Program-made: the position numbers and the translations under genes
NCBI RefSeq assembly: GCF_007558725.1
Contig: NZ_VLPL01000005.1
Location: 186,001-250,000, forward strand
Source: Fluviicola chungangensis
GTDB taxonomy: Bacteria > Bacteroidota > Bacteroidia > Flavobacteriales_D > Crocinitomicaceae
DNA length: 64,000 bases
Direction of reading: 5' to 3'
Notes under the pieces: model-generated
Databases searched by the model: none
Told to the model about the DNA's origin: nothing
What the model saw: only the letters and a program-made list of their open reading frames with translations
In this document: piece after piece, positions 34,990 through 43,882 of the stretch
How the letters are laid out: every line of letters begins with the position of its first letter
Position numbering within the stretch: the first letter of the stretch is position 1

Positions 34990-36123
34990 ATGAAGAATTT
35001 CCTTTATTTCCTTGCACTTGGAACATTATTAACACCACTTGCTTCGTGTAAAAAAAGCGGTTGTACAAACCCTGTAGCGTCGAATTACAACTCGAAAGCC
35101 AAAAAAGACGACGGAAGTTGTACGTACGATTTTACATACACTATTCCAACCACCTATTCATTTACAAACTCAAGCGGACAGTCAACAGTCAACTATGCGG
35201 GCCAGACGGACCGGATCAACCAGTTGATTGAAATGATTGGATATACTGAGCTGGGGACAACTCAGGCAATCTCTGCCCAGGTTTTGAAAGATATGTTTGC
35301 AAATACGGGGGGAAATGGAAATGGAAATTTCTCTTTTACATCCACCAAAAACTTACAGGATAAATGTTTCAGCTTGGATACAGCGACAATTATTGCTCAT
35401 TTTTCAGACATTGCTGTTGCCAGTAACTCCTATATGAATACGGCTTCTAATGGCCAGGCAGGAATACTGACATCGGGAACTTCCACTTATTTGTTTGACG
35501 CAAACGGTTTCGACAAATCCGAGATCATTGAAAAATCAATCATGGGAGCTGTATTTAAATACCAGGCTTTGAATGTTTATTTAGGTTCAGCTAATATGAA
35601 TGTAGATAATACAACCCCGGTTTCAGGACAAACCTATACCAATATGGAACACCATTGGGATGAATGTTTCGGTTACTTTTCGGTTCCTGTGAACTTCCCT
35701 ACTGCACCGGCATTTGCTTTTTGGGGTAAATACTGTAACTCTCAAAACGCTGCGTTGAATTCCAACCAGGTCATGATGGGAAGCTTCCTGAAAGGACGAG
35801 CAGCTATTTCAAACAATGTGCTGACAGACCGCGATGCTGCAATTGTTGCAATCCGAGAAATGTGGGAGAAAATTGCCGCATACCAGGCAATGAAGTATTT
35901 AGATCAGGCAGTGACGAATTATGGAACAGACCAGGCCAAATATTTACATGTATTATCAGAAGCATACGGATTTATTTATTCTTTGCGTTTCGCTCCTGCT
36001 GAAACCCGGAACATCTCGATTACAGAAGTGGATAACTTGCTTGCCGACTTCAACGGAAATTTATGGTCATTGACTGTAAATGACATCAACGCAATCAAGG
36101 CAGTTATCGACGCAAATTATTAA
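34990..36123 (+). CDS. DUF4856 lipoprotein
   Basis: The 377-aa product has a lipoprotein signal MKNFLYFLALGTLLTPLASC, then a short Cys-rich stretch (SGCTNPVASNYNSKAKKDDG and SCTYDF) and a DUF4856 domain: TYSFTNSSGQSTVNYAGQTD, LIEMIGYTELGTTQAISAQVL, MEHHWDECFGYFSVPVNFP and KYLHVLSEAYGFIYSLRFAP. DUF4856 proteins are found in Bacteroidota next to imelysin-like genes and are thought to work in the periplasm; the exact role is not known. The HHWDECFGYF segment could bind metal. It is the first gene of the operon; imelysin follows 11 bases later. Confidence 0.85.
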   Translation: MKNFLYFLALGTLLTPLASCKKSGCTNPVASNYNSKAKKDDGSCTYDFTYTIPTTYSFTNSSGQSTVNYAGQTDRINQLIEMIGYTELGTTQAISAQVLKDMFANTGGNGNGNFSFTSTKNLQDKCFSLDTATIIAHFSDIAVASNSYMNTASNGQAGILTSGTSTYLFDANGFDKSEIIEKSIMGAVFKYQALNVYLGSANMNVDNTTPVSGQTYTNMEHHWDECFGYFSVPVNFPTAPAFAFWGKYCNSQNAALNSNQVMMGSFLKGRAAISNNVLTDRDAAIVAIREMWEKIAAYQAMKYLDQAVTNYGTDQAKYLHVLSEAYGFIYSLRFAPAETRNISITEVDNLLADFNGNLWSLTVNDINAIKAVIDANY

Positions 36124-36134
36124 ACATTCCTATC

Positions 36135-37202
36135 ATGAAGTTAATTAAGTGGACAATTCCTTTATGTGCCGTTCTTCTAATTACTGCCTGTAAAAAGAAA
36201 AAGGACGAAAATATTGCATTTGACAAAGGACCGATCATGGTCAACATGGCAGATAATTACATCATTCCGGGATATGCGGACTTAAAAACAAAGGTTACTG
36301 CATTGGAAACCGCCTGGAACGATTTCCTTGGAGACAAAACTCAAGCAAAATTAGATGTCGCGAAACAGGCATGGATCAATTCCAATATTGCGTTTCAGCA
36401 CGTAAAAGCGTTCGATTTCGGGCCGGCAATGACCGCAAATATTGCATTCACATTCGGAACGTTTCCCTGCGATACCACTCAAATTAACAGCAATATTCAA
36501 ACTGGCGGATATGATCTGAATGCGTCACAAAATTTAGATGCTTCGGGATTGGATGCATTGGACTTTTTATTCTACAGACCCGATGCGCTCACCCGATTTC
36601 AGACAACAGCCAGCGCATGTACCTATGTTTCCGATATTGTTTCCAAAATGAAATCGGAAATTACAGCAGTCGTGAACGGTTGGGGTGCTTACAGAAGTAC
36701 CTTTGTGAATGGAACAAGCAATGAATCAACAAGTCCCTTTGCCTTACTGGTAAACAATTTCTGTAAGGATTTCGAATTGTGCAAGACCACCAAGATTGGG
36801 TTCCCGATCGGAAATCATACGCTGGGAATACAGCAACCGAACTACCTGGAAGCCCGTCGCTCCGGAATCGGAAGAATTCTCCTGATCGAGAACATCAAAG
36901 CTTCCCGTGCCATTTTCTACGGTTTGGACCTGTCCGGGAATACAAACGGAATCGGTTTTGACGATTATTTAAATGCACTGGAAGATAAAGCAAGTCTTTC
37001 AACTACGATCGCGGCCCGTTTTGATTATATGTACCTGACGCCACAATCATGGACAGAAACCCTGGAAGAATTGATGACTTCTTCTCCCGGTACACTGGAA
37101 AACTTCTATGCTTATCAGCAAAGTTCCGTTATCAATATGAAAACGGATATGGCTTCGGCTTTTGGCGTCTTGATTACTTATCAGGATACAGATGGGGATT
37201 AA
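36135..37202 (+). CDS. Imelysin-like lipoprotein
   Basis: The 355-aa product has a lipoprotein signal MKLIKWTIPLCAVLLITAC followed by KKKKDE, and an all-helical imelysin fold: AWNDFLGDKTQAKLDVAKQA, WINSNIAFQHVKAFDFGPA, GLDALDFLFYRPD and RRSGIGRILLIENIKASRAIF. Imelysin-like proteins are linked to iron uptake. The metal-binding GxHxxE motif of the EfeO/IcmP type is not seen; the matching position reads GLDALDFLFY, the variant found in IrpA-like lipoproteins. The end overlaps the HTTM start by 11 bases. Confidence 0.88.
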   Translation: MKLIKWTIPLCAVLLITACKKKKDENIAFDKGPIMVNMADNYIIPGYADLKTKVTALETAWNDFLGDKTQAKLDVAKQAWINSNIAFQHVKAFDFGPAMTANIAFTFGTFPCDTTQINSNIQTGGYDLNASQNLDASGLDALDFLFYRPDALTRFQTTASACTYVSDIVSKMKSEITAVVNGWGAYRSTFVNGTSNESTSPFALLVNNFCKDFELCKTTKIGFPIGNHTLGIQQPNYLEARRSGIGRILLIENIKASRAIFYGLDLSGNTNGIGFDDYLNALEDKASLSTTIAARFDYMYLTPQSWTETLEELMTSSPGTLENFYAYQQSSVINMKTDMASAFGVLITYQDTDGD

Positions 37203-38559
37203 GGAACGATGGGCCGGGTTTCTGTTCAGGGAAGTTTCCATTACTCCCCTGATCGCTTTTCGGATCGTTATCGGTTCTTTGTTCTTATTCAGTACGCTGC
37301 GCTTTCTTTCCAACGGATGGGTAAAGCAATTGTACATTGATCCTCCATTTCATTTTTCATACCTGGGCTTCGACTGGGTAAAACCACTTCCCGGCTATTG
37401 GATGTACTTGCCTTTTATAGTCATGGTCATTGCCAGTTTGGGTATTATTCTCGGAGCATTTTACCGCATTTCAACTTCCTTATTCTTCCTGGCGTTTACT
37501 TATGTCGAATTACTGGATAAAAGTTATTACCTCAATCATTATTATTTCGTAAGCCTGGTGTCATTTATCCTGATCTGGCTTCCGGCACAGGCACAATTCA
37601 GCCTGGACGCAAAACGGCATCCGTCCATCCGGAGAAATACCATTCCGAACTGGCCCGTCTTCCTGCTCCAATTTCAGTTGGGCATTGTGTATTGTTTTGC
37701 CGGGATTGCTAAAGTGAATTCCGATTGGTTGCTCGAAGCACAACCACTTCGCATGTGGCTGCAGGCATTCAGAGATCTTCCGCTTGTAGGCGACTTGCTG
37801 GCAAGTTCCTGGGTTGCCTTCGTTTTTTCCTGGTTTTCCTGCTTTTACGATCTCACGATCCCTTTTTTCCTTTCTAATTCCAAAACGCGAAACCTGGCTT
37901 ATGTTTTCGTCGTTGTTTTCCATATCTTAACCTGGCTCTTATTTCCCATCGGGGTTTTTCCATGGGTGATGATTTTCAGCACACTTATTTTCTTTCCGGC
38001 AAGTTTTCACAACAAATGGCTGAACGTACTCAAAAAATGGGTTCGTTGGACCGATAACACCCAGCCGGGAAGACATTCAACATCACGGATCGTGATTGGC
38101 TGTATTTCCTTTTTCCTGATCATTCAAATCCTGATCCCTTTTCGTTACTTGCTTTATCCGGACAACCTGTTCTGGCATGAAGAAGGATTTCGCTTCTCCT
38201 GGAGGGTGATGCTGATGGAGAAAAAAGGATACGCCACTTTTTATGTAGAAGACCGCATCAGCAGAAAATCAATCGAAATCACCAATTCGGATTATTTAAG
38301 TCCGCAACAGATTGATCAAATGTCCCGCCAACCGGATATGATCCTGCAGTTTGCTCACTTCCTCGGGAAAAAGTACCGGGACACTACGCTCCATTTCGGC
38401 AGCAAAAGCGTACATTTGTCGCGCCCACGGGTAACCGCGGATGTCTATGTCACTTTAAACGGAAGACCTAACCAGCATTTTGTAAGCCGGGAAACAGATT
38501 TAATGCAAGAAGAATACAATTTGAAACATAGAAAATGGATTTTACCTCTCGAAAATTAA
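37192..38559 (+). CDS. HTTM domain membrane protein (vitamin K gamma-carboxylase-like)
   Basis: The 455-aa product has about eight membrane helices. The HTTM family features are visible: LIAFRIVIGSLFLFSTLRFL, the acidic-histidine loop YLNHYYFVSLVSFILIWLPA, SLDAKRHPS and FQLGIVYCFAGIAKVNSDWL, where Lys174 aligns with the catalytic Lys218 of human gamma-glutamyl carboxylase. The large C-terminal part (after about residue 330; FRFSWRVMLMEKKGYATFYV) faces the periplasm. In animals this fold carboxylates Glu with vitamin K; the bacterial substrate and quinone are unknown. It overlaps both neighbours (11 and 25 bases). Confidence 0.88.
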   Translation: MGIKERWAGFLFREVSITPLIAFRIVIGSLFLFSTLRFLSNGWVKQLYIDPPFHFSYLGFDWVKPLPGYWMYLPFIVMVIASLGIILGAFYRISTSLFFLAFTYVELLDKSYYLNHYYFVSLVSFILIWLPAQAQFSLDAKRHPSIRRNTIPNWPVFLLQFQLGIVYCFAGIAKVNSDWLLEAQPLRMWLQAFRDLPLVGDLLASSWVAFVFSWFSCFYDLTIPFFLSNSKTRNLAYVFVVVFHILTWLLFPIGVFPWVMIFSTLIFFPASFHNKWLNVLKKWVRWTDNTQPGRHSTSRIVIGCISFFLIIQILIPFRYLLYPDNLFWHEEGFRFSWRVMLMEKKGYATFYVEDRISRKSIEITNSDYLSPQQIDQMSRQPDMILQFAHFLGKKYRDTTLHFGSKSVHLSRPRVTADVYVTLNGRPNQHFVSRETDLMQEEYNLKHRKWILPLEN

Positions 38560-40949
38560 GTCTTTCTATTCTGTTTTCTGTTCTTGTTTCCCTTTCCTGG
38601 TCTCAAAACTTCGAAGGAACAATTATCGATCAGACCAACAGTCCTCAATTCGGAATCATCGTTCAATGCGGCGATAAAAAGACCCTGACGGACGAACTGG
38701 GAAAATTCCAAATTCCATGTAATAAAGGTCCTTTGATCATTTATGGAAATGAGATTGATACGCTGGTGTATATCCTGAACGGAGTCGTTGCACCCCAACC
38801 AATTATCCGGGTCCAAACATCCCAATCGATGGAAGAAGTAGAAATCCGCAGCAATCGCCTGCATTATTTCGATATTGGGTTCATTCCCCCGATCAAAGGT
38901 GTTCAAATTGCGACTGGAACCAATACACTGATCGAAACAGAACGACAGGGAGGTGCCAAATCAAGTGCAAATCCACGGGAATTGTTCGCCAAAGTTCCCG
39001 GATTAAATATTTGGGAAAGTGATGGTGCGGGCATCCAAATGGGTGTTGGCGGAAGAGGATTGAGTCCGAACAGGGCTGCGAATTTCAATACCCGGCAAAA
39101 CGGGTACGACATTTCAGCTGATGCGCTCGGATACCCGGAAAGTTATTACACTCCGCCACTGGAAGCTCTTCGGGCAATTGAAATCATTCGCGGGTCAGCA
39201 AGTTTACAATACGGAACCCAATTCGGCGGATTGATGAACTTCATCATCAAAGATCCGGTTCAGAACAGTCCGTTCCAGTTCACATCCAGGAATACTGTTG
39301 GAAACTATGGCTATTTCGGGACCTTCAACCGGATTTCGGGAACTGCCGGTCGCTTTGAATACCAGGCATATTACCAGTTAAAAACAGGAAACGGATACAG
39401 ACCCAACTCGAATTTCAACCAACAACAGGGTTTTGTCCAATTCGGTTACCATCTCAATGAACGGAATCAAATCCGGTTGGAATATACCCGCATGAGCTAC
39501 CTGGCCAAGCAACCCGGCGGATTAACAGACAAACAATTCGAAGAAAACCCCAGACAAAGCGTACGCGACCGGAATTGGTTCAAAGTAGACTGGAACATCC
39601 TCGCACTTCATTTTGATTCAAGACTTTCCAAAAAGACCCTTTTAAACATTCGTGCTTTCGGAATGCTATCCGACAGGTATTCGCTAGGTTATCTCGGAAA
39701 GATCAGCACTGCAGATCCGGGAGGAAAACGGGATATGATAGCCGGTGATTTCAAAAACACGGGCATAGAAGCACGCGTTTTACAGCGTTATAAATTAACT
39801 GCGAAACAGAAACACGAAAGTGCTTTCCTTGTCGGAGCACGTTACTATCGAGGCCAGACAAGCAATCTTCAGGGTCTGGCAACCGATGGGAACGGTCCGG
39901 ATTTTAAATTCAATCATCCGTCTGAAATGGAAAATTCGGACTTCCTTTTTCCGTCTGAAAATTTCGCAGCCTTTACGGATAACATTTGGTTCCTCGGCAA
40001 TCGCTGGACGGTAAATGCAGGTTTGCGCTTTGAATACATTAAAAGTTCTGCCGCCGGATATTACAATCAATATGCGATTCATCCGCTTACACTGGACACC
40101 TTGAGTGTTTCCAGGATTGAAAGTTCAAACACCATCAGCAGATCCATTCCCCTTTTCGGAGCCGGAACATCTTTTAAAACGGGAAAATATTCAAATGCGT
40201 ACCTGAACTTCTGCCAGAATTACCGGGCAGTCAATTTTTCGGATATCCGCGTCGCAAATCCCAATATCGTGGTCGATTCACTGATTAAGGATGAATATGG
40301 AAATACCACCGAATTGGGTTGGAGAGGGTTTATCGGTAAATACTTCTATACGGACCTGGCCGTCTTCACCTTATTCTACGGGGATAAAATTGGATTGGCA
40401 CCGGAACCCAATTCAACCAGAAAAATCCGGACAAACATCGGAAATGCTTTAAATGCAGGCGTTGAATGTTTTGTCGAATTTGATTTCCTCAAAGCAATCA
40501 GGGACAGTTCCAAAATTGGTTCTTCCATTTTCGTAAATTTCTCGTATATCCACGCCACGTACATTTCCTCGAGGGAAAAAAGCTACATCGGTAAACAGGT
40601 AGAATATGTCAGCCCGATCATGCTCAAAAGTGGTTTGAAAATACGTGCCAAAAACTGGCAGGTACAAATACAGGGATCATACAATTCAGCGCAGTTCAGT
40701 GATGCTACCAATTCGAAAACAGGAAGCGGAGATGCGGTAATCGGAGAAATTCCCGCCTACTTTGTTATGGACCTAAGTGCACGCTATACCTTTAGAAAGT
40801 ATTTCCAGCTGGAAGCAGGTGTAAATAATTTATTGAATTCATCCTACTACACAAGGAGAGCAACTGCTTATCCTGGTCCGGGAATTCTTCCTTCGGATGG
40901 TATTACTATTTATGGTACATTGCAGTTTACTATTGAAGTAAAGCGATGA
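38535..40949 (+). CDS. FecA-like TonB-dependent receptor
   Basis: The 804-aa outer-membrane receptor has a signal peptide (SLSILFSVLVSLSWSQ), a carboxypeptidase-like/plug-preceding region (residues 25-95), then the plug (about 130-245; NPRELFAKVPGLNIWESDG, VGGRGLSPNRAANFNTRQNG, ALRAIEIIRGSASLQYGTQF) and a 22-strand barrel ending in LQFTIEVKR. The plug wording is of the Fe(III)-dicitrate/siderophore type. It probably binds a metal chelate or other ligand handled by the imelysin and DUF4856 lipoproteins. Its start is inside the HTTM gene and its stop overlaps the kinase ATG by 4 bases. Confidence 0.9.
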   Translation: MDFTSRKLSLSILFSVLVSLSWSQNFEGTIIDQTNSPQFGIIVQCGDKKTLTDELGKFQIPCNKGPLIIYGNEIDTLVYILNGVVAPQPIIRVQTSQSMEEVEIRSNRLHYFDIGFIPPIKGVQIATGTNTLIETERQGGAKSSANPRELFAKVPGLNIWESDGAGIQMGVGGRGLSPNRAANFNTRQNGYDISADALGYPESYYTPPLEALRAIEIIRGSASLQYGTQFGGLMNFIIKDPVQNSPFQFTSRNTVGNYGYFGTFNRISGTAGRFEYQAYYQLKTGNGYRPNSNFNQQQGFVQFGYHLNERNQIRLEYTRMSYLAKQPGGLTDKQFEENPRQSVRDRNWFKVDWNILALHFDSRLSKKTLLNIRAFGMLSDRYSLGYLGKISTADPGGKRDMIAGDFKNTGIEARVLQRYKLTAKQKHESAFLVGARYYRGQTSNLQGLATDGNGPDFKFNHPSEMENSDFLFPSENFAAFTDNIWFLGNRWTVNAGLRFEYIKSSAAGYYNQYAIHPLTLDTLSVSRIESSNTISRSIPLFGAGTSFKTGKYSNAYLNFCQNYRAVNFSDIRVANPNIVVDSLIKDEYGNTTELGWRGFIGKYFYTDLAVFTLFYGDKIGLAPEPNSTRKIRTNIGNALNAGVECFVEFDFLKAIRDSSKIGSSIFVNFSYIHATYISSREKSYIGKQVEYVSPIMLKSGLKIRAKNWQVQIQGSYNSAQFSDATNSKTGSGDAVIGEIPAYFVMDLSARYTFRKYFQLEAGVNNLLNSSYYTRRATAYPGPGILPSDGITIYGTLQFTIEVKR

Positions 40950-41836
40950 ATCCTGCGGAGAAATACAGAATTCTGGAGCAAATAGACGCGCATAAAAAAC
41001 GGAAATTTGCTCACATATTTTTAACCGAAAACAAAGTTTCGGGAGTCAAATCTATCTTAAAAACCGTTCAAAAAACGGAAGACAACCAAGTCGTTCAGGA
41101 CCGCTTAAGAAAAGAAGCTACTTTTTCATTTATTATAGACGGGTTGCCTGAAACATTGGATTTTTTCGAAAGCGATTCGGAGATCTTTCTGTTCAAGTCG
41201 TTTCAAGCCGGGATTACCCTGGCAGATTACCTGGAACAGTTCCGGTCGAAAGAAAAAGCACGCAAGTTGTTTGAAGTATTGGAACAACTGGAACCAATTC
41301 TTGAGCATATCCATCAAAATAAGATCTATCATCTAGACATCAAGCCCGGAAACATCATTGTAGATTCCTCGAAAGGTGTCAGAGTGTCACTGATTGATTT
41401 CGGACTGGCTTGGACTCCGAACGAACCCGAAACACGGAAAACACTTTTCCCTTTGGGATTTGCCGCTCCTGAATTATTAATGAACCGGCTGGACCTGGTG
41501 GATGCACGAACAGATTATTTCGCCCTTGGTGTTAGCTGTTGGACATGTTTACAGGGCAAAATGCCTTTAATTGATCCCAATCCAAGTATCACAACGAATC
41601 TGCAGCTCACGTATCCCTTACCCAACCTCGATTCCAGGTACAAAGTATTCAGTGAAGTTTTACAAAAACTATCCGGAAAACACCAATTTACGGTACCTCC
41701 CAATAAACTGAATCCCGAAGAATTGAAAACCGCATTACTCAAAGGGATGAATAAACGATACAGCAAGTATTCCGAATTTATTTCCGATTTTGAAAAGCAA
41801 CTAAACAAACAGAAAAAATTCCGATGGTTCTTTTGA
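40946..41836 (+). CDS. Atypical Ser/Thr protein kinase
   Basis: The 296-aa product has the core protein-kinase residues: Lys35 in VKSILKT, a helix-C Glu57 (LRKEATF), the catalytic loop HLDIKPGNIIVD (Asp131, Asn136), SLIDFGLAW (DFG Asp151) and GFAAPELL (APE). The Gly-rich loop GxGxxG is not recognisable, so ATP binding may be unusual. No membrane span or extra domain is present, only a basic tail (KKFRWFF). It starts inside the end of the TonB receptor gene, so it is made together with that receptor. Its substrate is unknown. Confidence 0.85.
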   Translation: MNPAEKYRILEQIDAHKKRKFAHIFLTENKVSGVKSILKTVQKTEDNQVVQDRLRKEATFSFIIDGLPETLDFFESDSEIFLFKSFQAGITLADYLEQFRSKEKARKLFEVLEQLEPILEHIHQNKIYHLDIKPGNIIVDSSKGVRVSLIDFGLAWTPNEPETRKTLFPLGFAAPELLMNRLDLVDARTDYFALGVSCWTCLQGKMPLIDPNPSITTNLQLTYPLPNLDSRYKVFSEVLQKLSGKHQFTVPPNKLNPEELKTALLKGMNKRYSKYSEFISDFEKQLNKQKKFRWFF

Positions 41837-41838
41837 CT

Positions 41839-41900
41839 ATTGAAAATTGGTAATGGAACAACTGAAAAGTCTTGTCTATTTTACATTTTCAATTAAAAGA
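41839..41900. repeat. AATTGAAAA-type inverted repeat after the kinase gene
   Basis: TTGAAAATTGGTAATGGAAC on the left and TTTTACATTTTCAATTAAAAG on the right are related inversions of the dispersed repeat, forming a short loop between the kinase and the convergent beta-barrel gene. The right arm reaches the stop codon of that gene. Confidence 0.5.
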
Positions 41901-42549
41901 ACAAGTCTTTTCTAAACCCGATCGTCCAGCCAAAATTTAATGCTGATACCTGGGAACCTGCATCTCCTGAAAGTTTAGAAGAACCGGCCGCAACAATTGC
42001 GTATGACAGGGAAAGATCTGTGAATAAGGTTCCGAATGCAAACTGTTTCTTCACACCTCCCTGCAAACCGAAACTCAGTAAGAATACGCTTCCTTTGTTT
42101 GAAGTTTGCAGCCTGTAGGCACTTTCATCAATGGCATCAATGACTTTACTGGATAATTTGTAAAATGAAAAATCAAATACGGTCCCTCCGTATAACCCAA
42201 AACCATAGTCAAAATTAGAACCGATAAAGTATCTTCTCGTTCCACCCTGGATACCGAATTGGGTAACACCGTTTTTGACGTTCACCATCATAACAGAAGG
42301 GCTCGTCATCAAATCAATTGCTTCGGCATAGGTTGAATCTGTTTTGCTGTTTTTCAAACTCGCATATGCCCGAATAATAATCGACGCGCTTTCATCCCGT
42401 GGAATTTCTACTCCAAGATTCAATGTCTTGAATAACTGACCCGAGCCAAAACCATAATTCAAGCCTGGTCCGATCATCAAACCAACCTGCGCTTTTGCAG
42501 AAAAGCTAACAATCACAAGGATTATCGGCAGTAACATTTTTGCTTTCAT
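41893..42549 (-). CDS. Outer-membrane beta-barrel protein
   Basis: The 218-aa product (starting MKAKMLLPIILVIVSFSAKA as signal peptide) is an 8-12 stranded barrel: VGLMIGPGLNYGFGSGQLFK, ASIIIRAYASLKNSK, FDYGFGLYGGTVFDFSFYKL and AFGTLFTDLSLSYAIVAAGS, closing with LNFGWTIGFRKDLFF. No family could be named. A longer start (42609) is possible but would place the signal peptide in the middle. The TAG-like gene ends 2 bases from that longer start, so the two genes may share a transcript. Confidence 0.7.
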   Translation of the reverse strand: MKAKMLLPIILVIVSFSAKAQVGLMIGPGLNYGFGSGQLFKTLNLGVEIPRDESASIIIRAYASLKNSKTDSTYAEAIDLMTSPSVMMVNVKNGVTQFGIQGGTRRYFIGSNFDYGFGLYGGTVFDFSFYKLSSKVIDAIDESAYRLQTSNKGSVFLLSFGLQGGVKKQFAFGTLFTDLSLSYAIVAAGSSKLSGDAGSQVSALNFGWTIGFRKDLFF

Positions 42550-42610
42550 GACTCTCATTTTTATGTTCGCCTTCATTTGAGGTGCATTTCCACCACTGTG
42601 GCCCATCAAA

Positions 42611-43147
42611 TCAATCCGCCGCCGCGGATTGTTTATTTAATTCTTTATACCTAAAACAATTCGGGTGATGTGCTCCCGGAAGATACCCCGTACTCATTAA
42701 AAATTCGTTTACGATCTCTCCTCCGACAAATTTAAAATGCTTTTTAAATAATTTCACCCATTCTTCTTTTGATTTCCCTAAGTGACTGTCTAACCAAAAC
42801 TTAAAGCTACCAAATTCTTTTTGTATTAACAATACCTGGTTCGCATTATAAATAACGGCATTTATTTTGAGTTTATTCCTGATTATACCTGGATTCTGAA
42901 GCAATTCATTCACTTTATCCTCCTGATAATTAGCAATCTTATCTATTCTATAAACGTCAAAAGCTTCCGAAAAGTTTGTTTGTTTCTTTAAAATAATGTC
43001 CCAGGACAAACCTGCCTGGTTAATCTCCAGGATTAACCGCCCGAAAAGTTCATTGTCATCTTCAATTGGCGTGCCATAATGAAAATCATGATATATACGG
43101 TGGTGATCGTCTTTTGGTTTGCTTAAAACATAGTCACAATAACTCAT
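42611..43147 (-). CDS. tag: DNA-3-methyladenine glycosylase I
   Basis: This base-excision repair enzyme removes 3-methyladenine. The 178-aa product has the TAG family features: YHDFHYGTPIEDDNELFGRL, EINQAGLSWDIILKKQTNFS, FDVYRIDKIANYQEDKVNEL and the C-terminal zinc-binding end GYLPGAHHPNCFRYKEL. Normal length is about 187 aa. Slight divergence in the N-terminus (MSYCDYVLSKPKDDHH) keeps the Cys that helps bind zinc. It lies upstream of the beta-barrel gene. Confidence 0.88.
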   Translation of the reverse strand: MSYCDYVLSKPKDDHHRIYHDFHYGTPIEDDNELFGRLILEINQAGLSWDIILKKQTNFSEAFDVYRIDKIANYQEDKVNELLQNPGIIRNKLKINAVIYNANQVLLIQKEFGSFKFWLDSHLGKSKEEWVKLFKKHFKFVGGEIVNEFLMSTGYLPGAHHPNCFRYKELNKQSAAAD

Positions 43148-43189
43148 TTTGCCGTTTCGATTTCATATTTTTACCAAAAATAGGTATTC

Positions 43190-43789
43190 ATGGCGGTATA
43201 TTCATTCAACGGATTCGTTCCGGTTGTTAAAAAATCCAGTTTTATTCACCCGCAAGCTGCTGTAACCGGCAATGTGATTATCGGCGAAAACGTATATATC
43301 GGTCCGGGAGCCGCAATCCGGGGTGATTGGGGGCAAATCATCATTGAAGACGGATGCAATGTGCAGGAAAATTGTACCATCCACATGTTCCCGGGAACGA
43401 CTGTTTTATTGAAAAAAGGGGCACACATCGGTCACGGAGCAATTGTACACGGCGGAACGATCGGTGAAAATTGCCTGATCGGGATGAATGCCGTAATCAT
43501 GGACGACGTGGTAATCGAAGACGAATGCATCATCGGGGCACTGTGTTTTGTCCCGGCAAATACCGTGATTCCGAGAAGAAGCCTGGTTGTTGGAAATCCC
43601 GCAAAAGTGATCAAAGAAGTTTCCGACGAAATGATAGCCTGGAAAACCAAAGGAACTGCTCTTTACCAGGCTCTGCCAAAAGAATGCTATGAAACATTGA
43701 TTCCCTGCGAGCCTCTGGAAGAAGTTGAACCGAACCGGCCGAGCCAGGAAAAAATGTACCAGACGTGGGAGGCGATTAAAAAGCATTAA
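43190..43789 (+). CDS. PaaY-like hexapeptide (gamma carbonic anhydrase) protein
   Basis: The 199-aa left-handed beta-helix protein reads as hexapeptide repeats: FIHPQAAVTGNVIIGENVYI, GPGAAIRGDWGQIIIEDGCN, AHIGHGAIVHGGTIGENCLI and GMNAVIMDDVVIEDECIIGA. This matches the PaaY branch, thioesterases of phenylacetate breakdown, rather than the ferripyochelin-binding one; the His residues (HMFPG, HIGHGAIVHG) can bind a metal. No other paa gene is in the window. Confidence 0.82.
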   Translation: MAVYSFNGFVPVVKKSSFIHPQAAVTGNVIIGENVYIGPGAAIRGDWGQIIIEDGCNVQENCTIHMFPGTTVLLKKGAHIGHGAIVHGGTIGENCLIGMNAVIMDDVVIEDECIIGALCFVPANTVIPRRSLVVGNPAKVIKEVSDEMIAWKTKGTALYQALPKECYETLIPCEPLEEVEPNRPSQEKMYQTWEAIKKH

Positions 43790-43882
43790 ATACTTTTTAA
43801 TTGAATTCCGAAGACCTAATTCCGAATTGGAATCGTGTTTGACAAATAATTTATTTCCGGATTTCACATTGGTTAATGAAAA

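Noticed and set aside
41893-42609. Longer start at 42609 for the beta-barrel protein
   Set aside because: It would put about 20 non-hydrophobic residues before a clear signal peptide.
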